Source: PSRF01 sp035457105 (GTDB lineage Bacteria > Acidobacteriota > Blastocatellia > Pyrinomonadales > Pyrinomonadaceae). From it: a stretch of DNA of 25,058 bases. Shown piece after piece: positions 15,843-22,661 of this stretch. A model generated the notes under the pieces. It did no database searches. It saw nothing but the letters and a program-made list of their open reading frames with translations, and had not been told where the DNA came from. The DNA lies in contig DATIBX010000582.1 of assembly GCA_035457105.1 (NCBI GenBank), positions 1-25,058 of the forward strand. Direction: 5' to 3'. How positions within the stretch are numbered: position 1 is the first letter of the stretch; every line of letters starts with the position of its first letter. The position numbers and the translations under genes are program-made.

Positions 15843-16250
15843 TGTGAATGTTTCCTTTTTAATGATTACCAGCTTGAACAAATCACGGTCATAAGAAAGG
15901 CTTCAGGTTGGCTCAAAACCAGAGAACTAGAACGGGAAGTGCGGACTTTGGTGTTCCTCTTCATTCCTTCCTCCTCACTGCTCAACGCTACAGCGTTCTC
16001 ATACTGACGTGCTTTGCAGCAATTCGCTGATATTGTTGAAATTTAGCCACAACCTGCGGGCCTGTCTTTTCTCTTCCTGACTTTTATTTTCTAATCTTGA
16101 CTCTATCTCTCGTGGTGAGCTTGAGCGAACGAACGTGGCAGTCGGAGCTTTACGTTCCGGTGAGGTTGAAGCTATTTGTTATGGTGCGGTCTCCGCGCGA
16201 GATTCCATCTTCTACAAGACAGGCAATCGGCCTTCACGTATTTAATCTTC
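15843..16250. other. Intergenic region with repeat copy 2
   Basis: No credible gene. It holds the second copy of the repeat (16060-16224) and presumably the promoter of the DsbA-like gene. A rightward 68-codon frame (15801-16007) lacks a ribosome site. Confidence 0.55.
16060..16224. repeat. Repeat element copy 2, 41 bases identical to copy 1
   Basis: Bases 16064-16104 are identical over 41 positions to 12191-12231. Similarity continues patchily (GTGAG-x-TTGA-x-CG, then ATTTGTTATGG against ATTTGTGGTATG). The ends form a perfect 9-bp inverted repeat (GCCTGTCTT at 16060, AAGACAGGC ending 16224). Near the right end TCTCCGCGCGAGA can form a hairpin. It looks like a shortened relative of copy 1 whose right arm has been lost except for its tip. 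Confidence 0.6.
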
Positions 16251-18059
16251 TCAATGGTCCAATGAACGATTAAGCCAGGCCATCATAAGAATCGCATCGG
16301 CAGTGCCGTCCATGGTGGGCTCATTAGTCGAATAGTCGCCCACATCGTCGTGATAGACGACATCCGAGGTTTGGAACTCCGCGAATTCGTCAGCCTCATT
16401 TAAATGCAGGCCGCGCAGGCTATTGTATGTATCGGTAGCGATTGGGCCATCTACTAAACCACCTATCACCAGCTTTTTCAGAATTTGTACTGTGGGTAAG
16501 TGTACGTCCTCTGGAAACTCACCACCCTGCGGAATTCCCGTAAACATCGACGTGCCCCATGGATTGCGACCAAATAACCAATCGCGGTGGGCCAGCATCG
16601 CAGTACGATAGCGCATGTCTCCGGTCATTCTTTGATATAGCAGGGCCTGTGTAATGAACGCAACGACAAGGTTGTTCGAGCACCACAGAAACGGAACGCC
16701 CACTCGATATGGATTCTGTTGCGCACGCGCAACGACCTTTTCGATTCCGTCGCGGTAATAGTTTGCGAGCTGAGATTTGGTCCTGGCGTCAACGAGCGGA
16801 TACAAGGCGAAGTGTCCAACGTTTGTGAATGGGTAAAACTCGTAATGCTCGGTCGTGTCTCGCTGCATCCACGAGGTTGGGCCAATCAATCTTGCATATC
16901 GCTTTGCGTCTTCAAGATAAGAATGCTTGCGCGTCGCGTTAAATAACTCCGCAGCTGCCCATTCCATGTCGTCGGCCCAGGTGTTCTCGTTGTAACGATA
17001 AGGGGCGCCGTAAGAATTGCCTTGTTGATAACCCTCATGTCTCTTTCCCATATTGTAGAGTTCGACAGCCGCCTTCAAACATTTCTCAGCAAATATCGGA
17101 TCGTTCAGATCATTTTTCCAAATGCGATAGGCCATTGCCATGGCAACCGCCGATCGTCCGGCGATGTTTGCGACACCCGTCGCTTTGCTCTTCCATTCTC
17201 TTAAACCCTGCGGCTTGCCGTCGGCGAAATACACTGGGCGATAACTGTTCTTTCCCCATCCATAATCGGCTGTGTCCTGGTCGGGAAGTTTGAAGCCAAC
17301 ATGATCACGATCGTCCGCCACCTGATGGAACAGCTGATCCGGTGCTGGATGGAGCTTATGAATCCAGTCCAATCCCCACTTTGCTTCATCGAGAACGTCG
17401 GGGATGCCGTTAGCGCTTGGGTGTCCCAGCGCATCGACTCTGTCTGCAAAGTTGTTTTTGGCCAATTCGAAAGCCAGCAGCATTCGTGCTGTTGCATTAC
17501 TGGCAGTAATCAAATACTTCAGTTGGTCGCCTGCATCATGCCACCCACCGCTTGCGTCAATAAAGCTGCCATCAGGGATTGGGCCGTAAACAGTGCGACC
17601 GTCGCGCATATGACAAACCATGTCCAGGTAAGGGTTGTAACCGCAACGTTGCTGGCGCATGAAAGAAAGCAAGTCTTCCTGATAGGCAGGATATCTTCCG
17701 ATGGTAAACGCAGTCGAAGTTGTACCGCTCTCTTCTATTCGCAAGGTGTTCATGCCGAGTGTTTTGAATGCGGAGAAGTTCAATTCGTAATAATAGGGAA
17801 ATGAGCCACGCCAGGCGGGCGCAGCCACCGACTTCAAACGAGCTCGGTACACAACCTGGTTTGTTCTATCCAACAAAGCAAAGTCACCACGCAAAGGGCC
17901 TTTCGAAAAGGCGATCGCAATCTTTTCGTCTGAGACGAAATAGCCGATTTGATTGACTCGGATAAATGCGTTGGATTGTGCTAAGACAGTAGTCGAGCAG
18001 ACAATCAAAAAGCATAACGCCAAACACGATCGGTGGTTGGTCCTAACTTCTATTGTCAT
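16251..18059 (-). CDS. Secreted glycoside hydrolase family 9 enzyme (cellulase-type)
   Basis: The 602-residue protein has a signal peptide (about residues 1-28, CLALCFLIVCSTTVLAQ), an N-terminal immunoglobulin-like domain (30-120, starting IRVNQIGY, as in CelD-type GH9), and an (alpha/alpha)6 catalytic domain (about 125-600). The GH9 signature DASGGWHDAGD (169-178) carries the catalytic aspartates; GRNPWGTSMFTG and the C-terminal DYSTNEPTMDG (Glu580, likely proton donor) complete the site. Members hydrolyse beta-1,4-glucans such as cellulose, and some act as exo-glucosaminidases, so the substrate is not settled. The ATG at 18059 lacks a good ribosome site; a TTG at 18068 is an alternative. 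No dockerin or CBM is seen. It is divergent from the KhtT-like gene. Confidence 0.9.
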   Translation of the reverse strand: MTIEVRTNHRSCLALCFLIVCSTTVLAQSNAFIRVNQIGYFVSDEKIAIAFSKGPLRGDFALLDRTNQVVYRARLKSVAAPAWRGSFPYYYELNFSAFKTLGMNTLRIEESGTTSTAFTIGRYPAYQEDLLSFMRQQRCGYNPYLDMVCHMRDGRTVYGPIPDGSFIDASGGWHDAGDQLKYLITASNATARMLLAFELAKNNFADRVDALGHPSANGIPDVLDEAKWGLDWIHKLHPAPDQLFHQVADDRDHVGFKLPDQDTADYGWGKNSYRPVYFADGKPQGLREWKSKATGVANIAGRSAVAMAMAYRIWKNDLNDPIFAEKCLKAAVELYNMGKRHEGYQQGNSYGAPYRYNENTWADDMEWAAAELFNATRKHSYLEDAKRYARLIGPTSWMQRDTTEHYEFYPFTNVGHFALYPLVDARTKSQLANYYRDGIEKVVARAQQNPYRVGVPFLWCSNNLVVAFITQALLYQRMTGDMRYRTAMLAHRDWLFGRNPWGTSMFTGIPQGGEFPEDVHLPTVQILKKLVIGGLVDGPIATDTYNSLRGLHLNEADEFAEFQTSDVVYHDDVGDYSTNEPTMDGTADAILMMAWLNRSLDH

Positions 18060-18119
18060 AAGGTACAATTCGCAAACAATTGCTTCGGACAGTTCTTATC
18101 AAAGGAAGGCAAGCTAATC

Positions 18120-18620
18120 ATGTCCACCATCAGCGAAGTGTTTCTGCCCGGCGTAGGGCGCAAGTTTCAGATCGAGACAATGACGGGCGACCGGTTAGTG
18201 ATAGTTATTCACGATGACGGCACGCGCGAACTGTACCATTTTACTCGCCGAAACATGGACCGAGCGGCGTCGGTTCTGAGACTTTCGGACGGTGAAGCGC
18301 GACAGATCGCAGGGATTGTCGGTGGACTGACCTACGTGCCACGAAATCTCCCGATGGCGGAGGTTATTTTAGGCGACCTCGTGCTGGAGTGGTTCACGAT
18401 TGAAAGAGGTGCTGCGTGTATTGGCAGCACAATACGCGAACTCGCAGTTCGTACCCGTACGGGCGCCTCAATCGTCTCGATTATTGAACCCGATGAGACG
18501 AAGCGCCTTAACCCCGAAGCCGATACTGTCCTGAACGAGGGTGCTACGCTCATCGCCGCTGGCGATAGGCGCACAATCAATGCATTAAAACGACTCCTGG
18601 TTGAAGGAAGTGCGGGGTGA
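18120..18620 (+). CDS. KhtT-like regulatory subunit of a cation/proton antiporter
   Basis: A 166-residue soluble protein with an N-terminal part (1-70) containing LPGVGRKFQIET and LVIVIHDDGTRELYHF, typical of KhtT-like subunits, and a TrkA-C (RCK_C) domain at about 75-160 with IGSTIRELAVRTRTGASIVSII and LNEGATLIAAGDRRTINALKRLL. RCK_C domains bind small ligands such as nucleotides and gate the partner antiporter. The frame extends upstream to 18033, but AAGGAAGG sits 10 bases before the ATG at 18120. The antiporter gene starts 4 bases after its stop, so the two are translated together. Confidence 0.88.
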   Translation: MSTISEVFLPGVGRKFQIETMTGDRLVIVIHDDGTRELYHFTRRNMDRAASVLRLSDGEARQIAGIVGGLTYVPRNLPMAEVILGDLVLEWFTIERGAACIGSTIRELAVRTRTGASIVSIIEPDETKRLNPEADTVLNEGATLIAAGDRRTINALKRLLVEGSAG

Positions 18621-18624
18621 GCCG

Positions 18625-19857
18625 GTGGATAACATCATCTTAGAAATCGGCCTGGCCTTAGCATTAATTGCATTTGCCATCGCTCTCGCTAACAAACTTG
18701 GCGTGTCTAACATTCCGTTCCTAATCCTAATCGGAATCGCGGTGGGTCCACACGCCCCGCAGTTTGGTGCGTTCGACTTCCGTTTCATCGATACCGGCTC
18801 GCTCATCTCCTTCATGGGCCGTATTGGCGTCCTGTTTCTGCTGTTCTATCTCGGTCTGGAAGCAAACCTCACGCGTCTAATTGAGGCGGGACGGTCAATC
18901 CTGGTCGGAGGAACGATCTACGTTGGCATCAATTTCACTGTTGGATTCACGTTCGGCTATCTCGCGGGTTTTCCGTTGCGGGAGGCTTTGATCATCGCCG
19001 GGTTGACGACTGTATCGTCGAGCGCCATCGTCGCTAAGATTCTCTTTGACTACCGACGCATGGCAAATCCCGAAACGCAAATCGTACTCGGCATCACGAT
19101 GTTCGAGGATATTTTTCTCGCAGTATATCTGTCGCTCATCTCCGGCATCGTGCTGAGCGGCGCGACATCGCTCGGCGGTGTCCTTTCGTCAGGCGGCATC
19201 GCCCTCGGCTTCATCGTTGGCTTAATGCTGTTGGGCCGTTGGGCGACGCCCGTCTTAAACCGCGTGCTTCGCATTTCGTCAAATGAACTTTTCATCGTCG
19301 TCATTTTTGGCTGCCTATTTTTGCTCGCCGGACTTGGCGAGACAATCCACGTTGCTGAATCGATCGGCGCTCTATTGCTGGGATTGATACTCGGCGAAAC
19401 GGAGCACAGCGAGCGCATGGAGCGTCTCGTCGTGCCGTTCCGCGATTTTTTCGGCGCGATCTTCTTTTTCAGCTTCGGTCTGTCGATTGACCCGTTCACC
19501 TTGGGTGGCGCGGCGTGGCTGGCGGTAGCGGCGGCGCTAGTGTCCCTCATCGGCGTTGTCATCGCCGGATTCATTGTTGCCTGGCGGTCCAACTTATCAA
19601 CGGTTGGCTCGCTGAATACGTCATTCACGCTGCTGGCGCGCGGCGAGTTTTCCATCATCATCGTCAATCTCGCTATCGCCGGCGGTTTGATGGGGGTCTT
19701 GCAGCCGTTTGCCGCCCTTTATGTGTTAATCCTGGCGAGCGCTTCGCCGCTCCTGGCGAAAGAGTCGGAGCGCATTCACGGCTTCTTTGTAAGGTTACTA
19801 AGTCGTCTTCGGAGGAAAAAGAAATCGGATGCAGAAGTAGAAGATGCACAAACATAA
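18625..19857 (+). CDS. Cation/proton antiporter, CPA2 family (KhtU/KefB type)
   Basis: A 410-residue protein with about 12 membrane helices. CPA2 features are visible: FLLFYLGLEANL in helix 4, GLTTVSSSAIVAKIL followed by MFEDIFLAVYLSL (acidic residues of the ion site), GALLLGLILGETEHSERME, and a C-terminal LLARGEFSIIIVN. There is no C-terminal Rossmann (TrkA-N) domain; regulation is presumably by the KhtT-like protein encoded just upstream. It probably exchanges K+ or Na+ for protons across the inner membrane. I use the GTG at 18625, preceded by GGGGTGA; a TTG at 18601, overlapping the upstream gene, is the alternative. Confidence 0.88.
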   Translation: MDNIILEIGLALALIAFAIALANKLGVSNIPFLILIGIAVGPHAPQFGAFDFRFIDTGSLISFMGRIGVLFLLFYLGLEANLTRLIEAGRSILVGGTIYVGINFTVGFTFGYLAGFPLREALIIAGLTTVSSSAIVAKILFDYRRMANPETQIVLGITMFEDIFLAVYLSLISGIVLSGATSLGGVLSSGGIALGFIVGLMLLGRWATPVLNRVLRISSNELFIVVIFGCLFLLAGLGETIHVAESIGALLLGLILGETEHSERMERLVVPFRDFFGAIFFFSFGLSIDPFTLGGAAWLAVAAALVSLIGVVIAGFIVAWRSNLSTVGSLNTSFTLLARGEFSIIIVNLAIAGGLMGVLQPFAALYVLILASASPLLAKESERIHGFFVRLLSRLRRKKKSDAEVEDAQT

Positions 19858-19895
19858 GCATCGAGAGCCTCTGCACACCGAGTTTTGAGCGTGAC

Positions 19896-20108
19896 TCATT
19901 TCCGAGTAGGCTTGCGCCCCTTTGTCGGAGATGGCGGAGTGCCGACGGTCGACTTTTCGCTCGAAGAAGATAGTTTCTTACCGTGGGCCTTGTCTTCGGT
20001 CGTCGGTCTGGTCGGATCCGTTGTGTCGGTCGCAATCCTTCCGCCCTCGTTTTCCCAACGGTCAATCATTTTTTTCTTCAGACGTTTTCTAGCGACTGGA
20101 TCAGCCAT
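19896..20108 (-). CDS. Small basic protein of unknown function
   Basis: A 70-residue protein starting MADPVARKRLKKKMIDRWENEGG, very rich in Lys and Arg, with a Ser/Thr/Pro-rich, probably disordered C-terminal half (DTTDPTRPTTEDKAH... and KGRKPTRK). It has no signal peptide or membrane helix. A perfect AGGAGG (minus strand, 20117-20122) lies 8 bases before the ATG, the strongest argument that the frame is real. It converges with the antiporter gene. The KRLKKKMIDRWENEGG opening is a pattern I associate with small hypothetical proteins; the function is unknown and nucleic-acid binding is only suggested by charge. Confidence 0.7.
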   Translation of the reverse strand: MADPVARKRLKKKMIDRWENEGGRIATDTTDPTRPTTEDKAHGKKLSSSSEKSTVGTPPSPTKGRKPTRK

Positions 20109-20122
20109 CGTCGTGTCCTCCT

Positions 20123-20454
20123 AACCATTTCAATGGTGCCTCTCCAACTCTGTGACAAGGAGAAAGCCGATGAGTTCATATTAGTTAATCCAAAGATTAC
20201 AAAACCTTACACGGATAACAAAGGTCGTTCACTACGGCATATTGTAAGGCTGAGATCCGAAAAGCCGATATACTTTCCTGTCGCGGCTGTTGCCCCGGTT
20301 GCGTAGAGCGGCTGCAGTAGTGGTGTTAAACTTAGCGGCCTAATTGGACCGGTTTCGGAAAAGACCTAGAATACTGCGTAATCTTAAGCGTCTCTTCTTG
20401 GTTATCGTCCTGATTGTTTTTCCTGCGACTATCGCCTACCTAAAGGAATCTTCA
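20123..20454. other. Divergent intergenic region, nothing certain
   Basis: This lies between the small basic protein (leftward) and the caspase gene (rightward). A rightward 57-codon frame (20133-20306, MVPLQLCDKEKADEF...) has a reasonable composition but no ribosome site. The caspase frame is open back to a TTG at 20344 with a hydrophobic stretch, but the start at 20455 is better supported. No repeat or terminator is clear. Confidence 0.4.
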
Positions 20455-22470
20455 ATGAGCCTCTGGCCCATCCACAGCAAAAACCTACGAACTGTTATTT
20501 CGATTCTATGCGTGGCTCTCGCATTGGCACCCGTCCCGTTCATTGCACAGAAGCGCTCTTCCGAAGTGGTCCTACCGACAACCCGACCGTGCGATCGTAG
20601 CGTGCAGCAGCGATTGGCCCTCGTTATCGGCAATGGCGCTTACTCAATCAAACCTCTACGGAATCCGCCCAACGATGCCACCGCAGTCAGTAATGAGCTA
20701 CGAGAATTGGGATTCTCGGTTACTTCCGGCCTGAACAAGTCGCAATCAGAAATGGAGCAGATGATTCGTGAGTTTGGGGACCGACTAAGATCTACCTGTG
20801 GTGTTGGTCTGTTCTACTATGCCGGCCACGGGGTGCAGATAGCTGGACGTAACTATCTCATCCCTGTTAACGCAGACATTCAGAATGAGGCGGATTACAA
20901 GTACAAGACTGTTGATCTCAATTGGGCGCTCGACCAGATGTATAACGAGCAGAATCCGCTGAACATCGTAATTTTGGATGCCTGCAGGAGCGATCCATTT
21001 CCGCGAAGTCATCGCTCAGACCAGGGAGGCCTGGCCCAGGTGAGCGCTCCCACTGGGACGTTGATTGCTTACGCGACCGCACCCGATAGCACTGCCAGTG
21101 ACGGCGACGGCGCGAACAGTCCATACACCCAAGAGCTGATCAAACAGATGCACGTTCCAGGCGTGTTGGTGGAGACCATGCTTCGCCACGTGGCTGAACA
21201 AGTTTCGGCCCGGACTGGTGGCAAGCAGGAGCCTTGGTTTAACGCAAACATCAAAGGAGACTTCTATTTCAACAGCGGCACTGGTCCAACCGCAACGACC
21301 AAAAAGGATACTAACCCTCGACCTTCAGTTCCTACGTCGATTGACGTTCCAGAAGCTCCACGTTCCAAGCCAGACGAAGATTCCGCAGTCGCACGCGCAC
21401 GAGAGGAGCTGCGCGGACGCGGAATAGCAATCGATGTTACCAGCCTGAAGAACGCATTAATGTCGATCGATTTGGATGTATTGAAGCTTTTGACCGCAGC
21501 GAAAATCCAACCGAGTGTTATAGAAGAGGCTTTCCGGCAAGGAAGTGGGGAAGGTACCACGGTGGCTCGCAAGTTTTTTGACAATTCCAGCAAATCAGCT
21601 GAGGCAATCAAATGGTTCGATTCAGCGCTGGCTAACGGCGTCGATCCGAATTTCACCGTTCCGAATGATTACTACGAACGAGAAGCAGTTTTAATCGAAG
21701 CCGTCCGCGCCGCAAATGTGCCCGCCATTAAGGTGCTTCTGGAACGCGGTGCAAGTCCGCATGCTTATCAGAACTTGTTCCTAACTCGATACCCACTTAC
21801 CCGTTTCCTCTATCCACTGAGATTAATCGCTGATGACGACCGCCTGACTTTGGAGGAAAAGCAAGACCTCACCAAAGCATTCATAAAGGCGGGAGTAGTT
21901 ATTCCTAAAGTCTTTGATCCGGGTCAATCGGGTTGGCCCTCAGTCATGTATGAAGCAAAAAACCTCATAGACCAGGACGCACCTAAGCTGAGTATAAATT
22001 TTTCGCCTTCCCAGCCATTTTGTAACCAATCCGAGAATTCGATCTGTAAGCACGCAGGTAGTGATTGGTGTTCAACGATCGCAAGAATGCCTAACAAGTT
22101 AGTCTTTGATTTCAAGAAGAATTCAAGTTCACCTCTGTACGATGTAACGCTGTTACATTTGCTGAGTATCCAGGGTAATAAGGCCTACTTCCTGGGCCTG
22201 ACCAAGTACATCACCTACGACTATGTGCTCGTCGAGGTTTCGAAAGATGCAAGCAGTTGGACCGTGCTGCGTTATATGGCGCCGGAAGCAGGTATGGGAC
22301 TTTGTAAGAAAGACAGCGATGGCTATCAGTCCGAGTATTGTTGGAGGCGGATTCCGATTCATCGTGTCGCAGCCAGCGATGAAATGCGTTTTGATGACTT
22401 TGGCCTCTCTTGGCGAGTTAGCCGGGAGGAATGTGGCTCTCTTTACCCAAAAGATGCGAGCAAAAAATAA
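20455..22470 (+). CDS. Secreted caspase-like (peptidase C14) protein with ankyrin-like region
   Basis: The 671-residue protein has a signal peptide (about 1-31, VISILCVALALAPVPFIAQ). A caspase-like domain follows at 52-272: RLALVIGNGAYSIKPLRNPPNDA, the catalytic His125 in FYYAGHGVQ and Cys177 in VILDACRSDP, both intact. A Pro/Thr-rich linker (275-312) leads to a helical region (about 313-470) with weak ankyrin-type units (AVLIEAVRAANVPAIKVLLERGASPHAY, with an ALANGVDPNFTV unit before it). The C-terminal 190 residues are beta-rich with six cysteines, fitting disulfides outside the cytoplasm; I do not recognise that domain. AAGGA lies 8 bases before the ATG at 20455; a TTG at 20344 would add 37 residues. 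Targets are unknown. Confidence 0.85.
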   Translation: MSLWPIHSKNLRTVISILCVALALAPVPFIAQKRSSEVVLPTTRPCDRSVQQRLALVIGNGAYSIKPLRNPPNDATAVSNELRELGFSVTSGLNKSQSEMEQMIREFGDRLRSTCGVGLFYYAGHGVQIAGRNYLIPVNADIQNEADYKYKTVDLNWALDQMYNEQNPLNIVILDACRSDPFPRSHRSDQGGLAQVSAPTGTLIAYATAPDSTASDGDGANSPYTQELIKQMHVPGVLVETMLRHVAEQVSARTGGKQEPWFNANIKGDFYFNSGTGPTATTKKDTNPRPSVPTSIDVPEAPRSKPDEDSAVARAREELRGRGIAIDVTSLKNALMSIDLDVLKLLTAAKIQPSVIEEAFRQGSGEGTTVARKFFDNSSKSAEAIKWFDSALANGVDPNFTVPNDYYEREAVLIEAVRAANVPAIKVLLERGASPHAYQNLFLTRYPLTRFLYPLRLIADDDRLTLEEKQDLTKAFIKAGVVIPKVFDPGQSGWPSVMYEAKNLIDQDAPKLSINFSPSQPFCNQSENSICKHAGSDWCSTIARMPNKLVFDFKKNSSSPLYDVTLLHLLSIQGNKAYFLGLTKYITYDYVLVEVSKDASSWTVLRYMAPEAGMGLCKKDSDGYQSEYCWRRIPIHRVAASDEMRFDDFGLSWRVSREECGSLYPKDASKK

Positions 22471-22498
22471 ATTCTCTGCTTTTGTCGTTCAAAGGCTC

Positions 22499-22567
22499 TT
22501 GCTCCGGAGGAGCAAAATGTTTATAGCTCCGGCACACTCTACGATACTCCGCTCCGTCAGGAGCGGA
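22499..22567. repeat. Pair of stable hairpins, REP-like intergenic repeat
   Basis: TTGCTCC-GGA-GGAGCAA (22499-22515) and TCCGCTCC-GTCA-GGAGCGGA (22548-22567) are perfect 7- and 8-bp stems; a further CTCCGG lies between them. They follow the caspase stop by about 30 bases. The absence of a T-run argues against a simple terminator. GGAGCAAAATGTTTATAG after the first hairpin resembles repeated intergenic sequences I recall from other bacteria; that recollection is unverified. Confidence 0.5.
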
Positions 22568-22593
22568 ATTTAAGTCGAACCCTTAAATAATCT

Positions 22594-22615
22594 AGATCAA
22601 ATTCTAATTTGATCT
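22594..22615. promoter_or_regulatory. Perfect 10-bp palindrome upstream of the ADOP permease gene
   Basis: AGATCAAATT and AATTTGATCT form an exact inverted repeat separated by CT. It lies 46 bases before the permease ATG, where promoter elements are expected, so it is a candidate operator for a dimeric repressor. A short transcript hairpin is an alternative. Confidence 0.5.
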
Positions 22616-22661
22616 CATAATTATCGTCTGTGTTTCTTTGAAAAATCAGGAGGCTAATGCG

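Noticed and set aside
20133..20306. 57-codon rightward frame MVPLQLCDKEKADEF...
   Set aside because: No purine-rich ribosome site before the ATG and no recognisable family; the nearby AGGAGG belongs to the opposite strand gene.
20344..20454. N-terminal extension of the caspase protein from a TTG
   Set aside because: The ATG at 20455 has a good AAGGA and begins a standard signal peptide; the extension would put a second hydrophobic stretch ahead of it and has no ribosome site.
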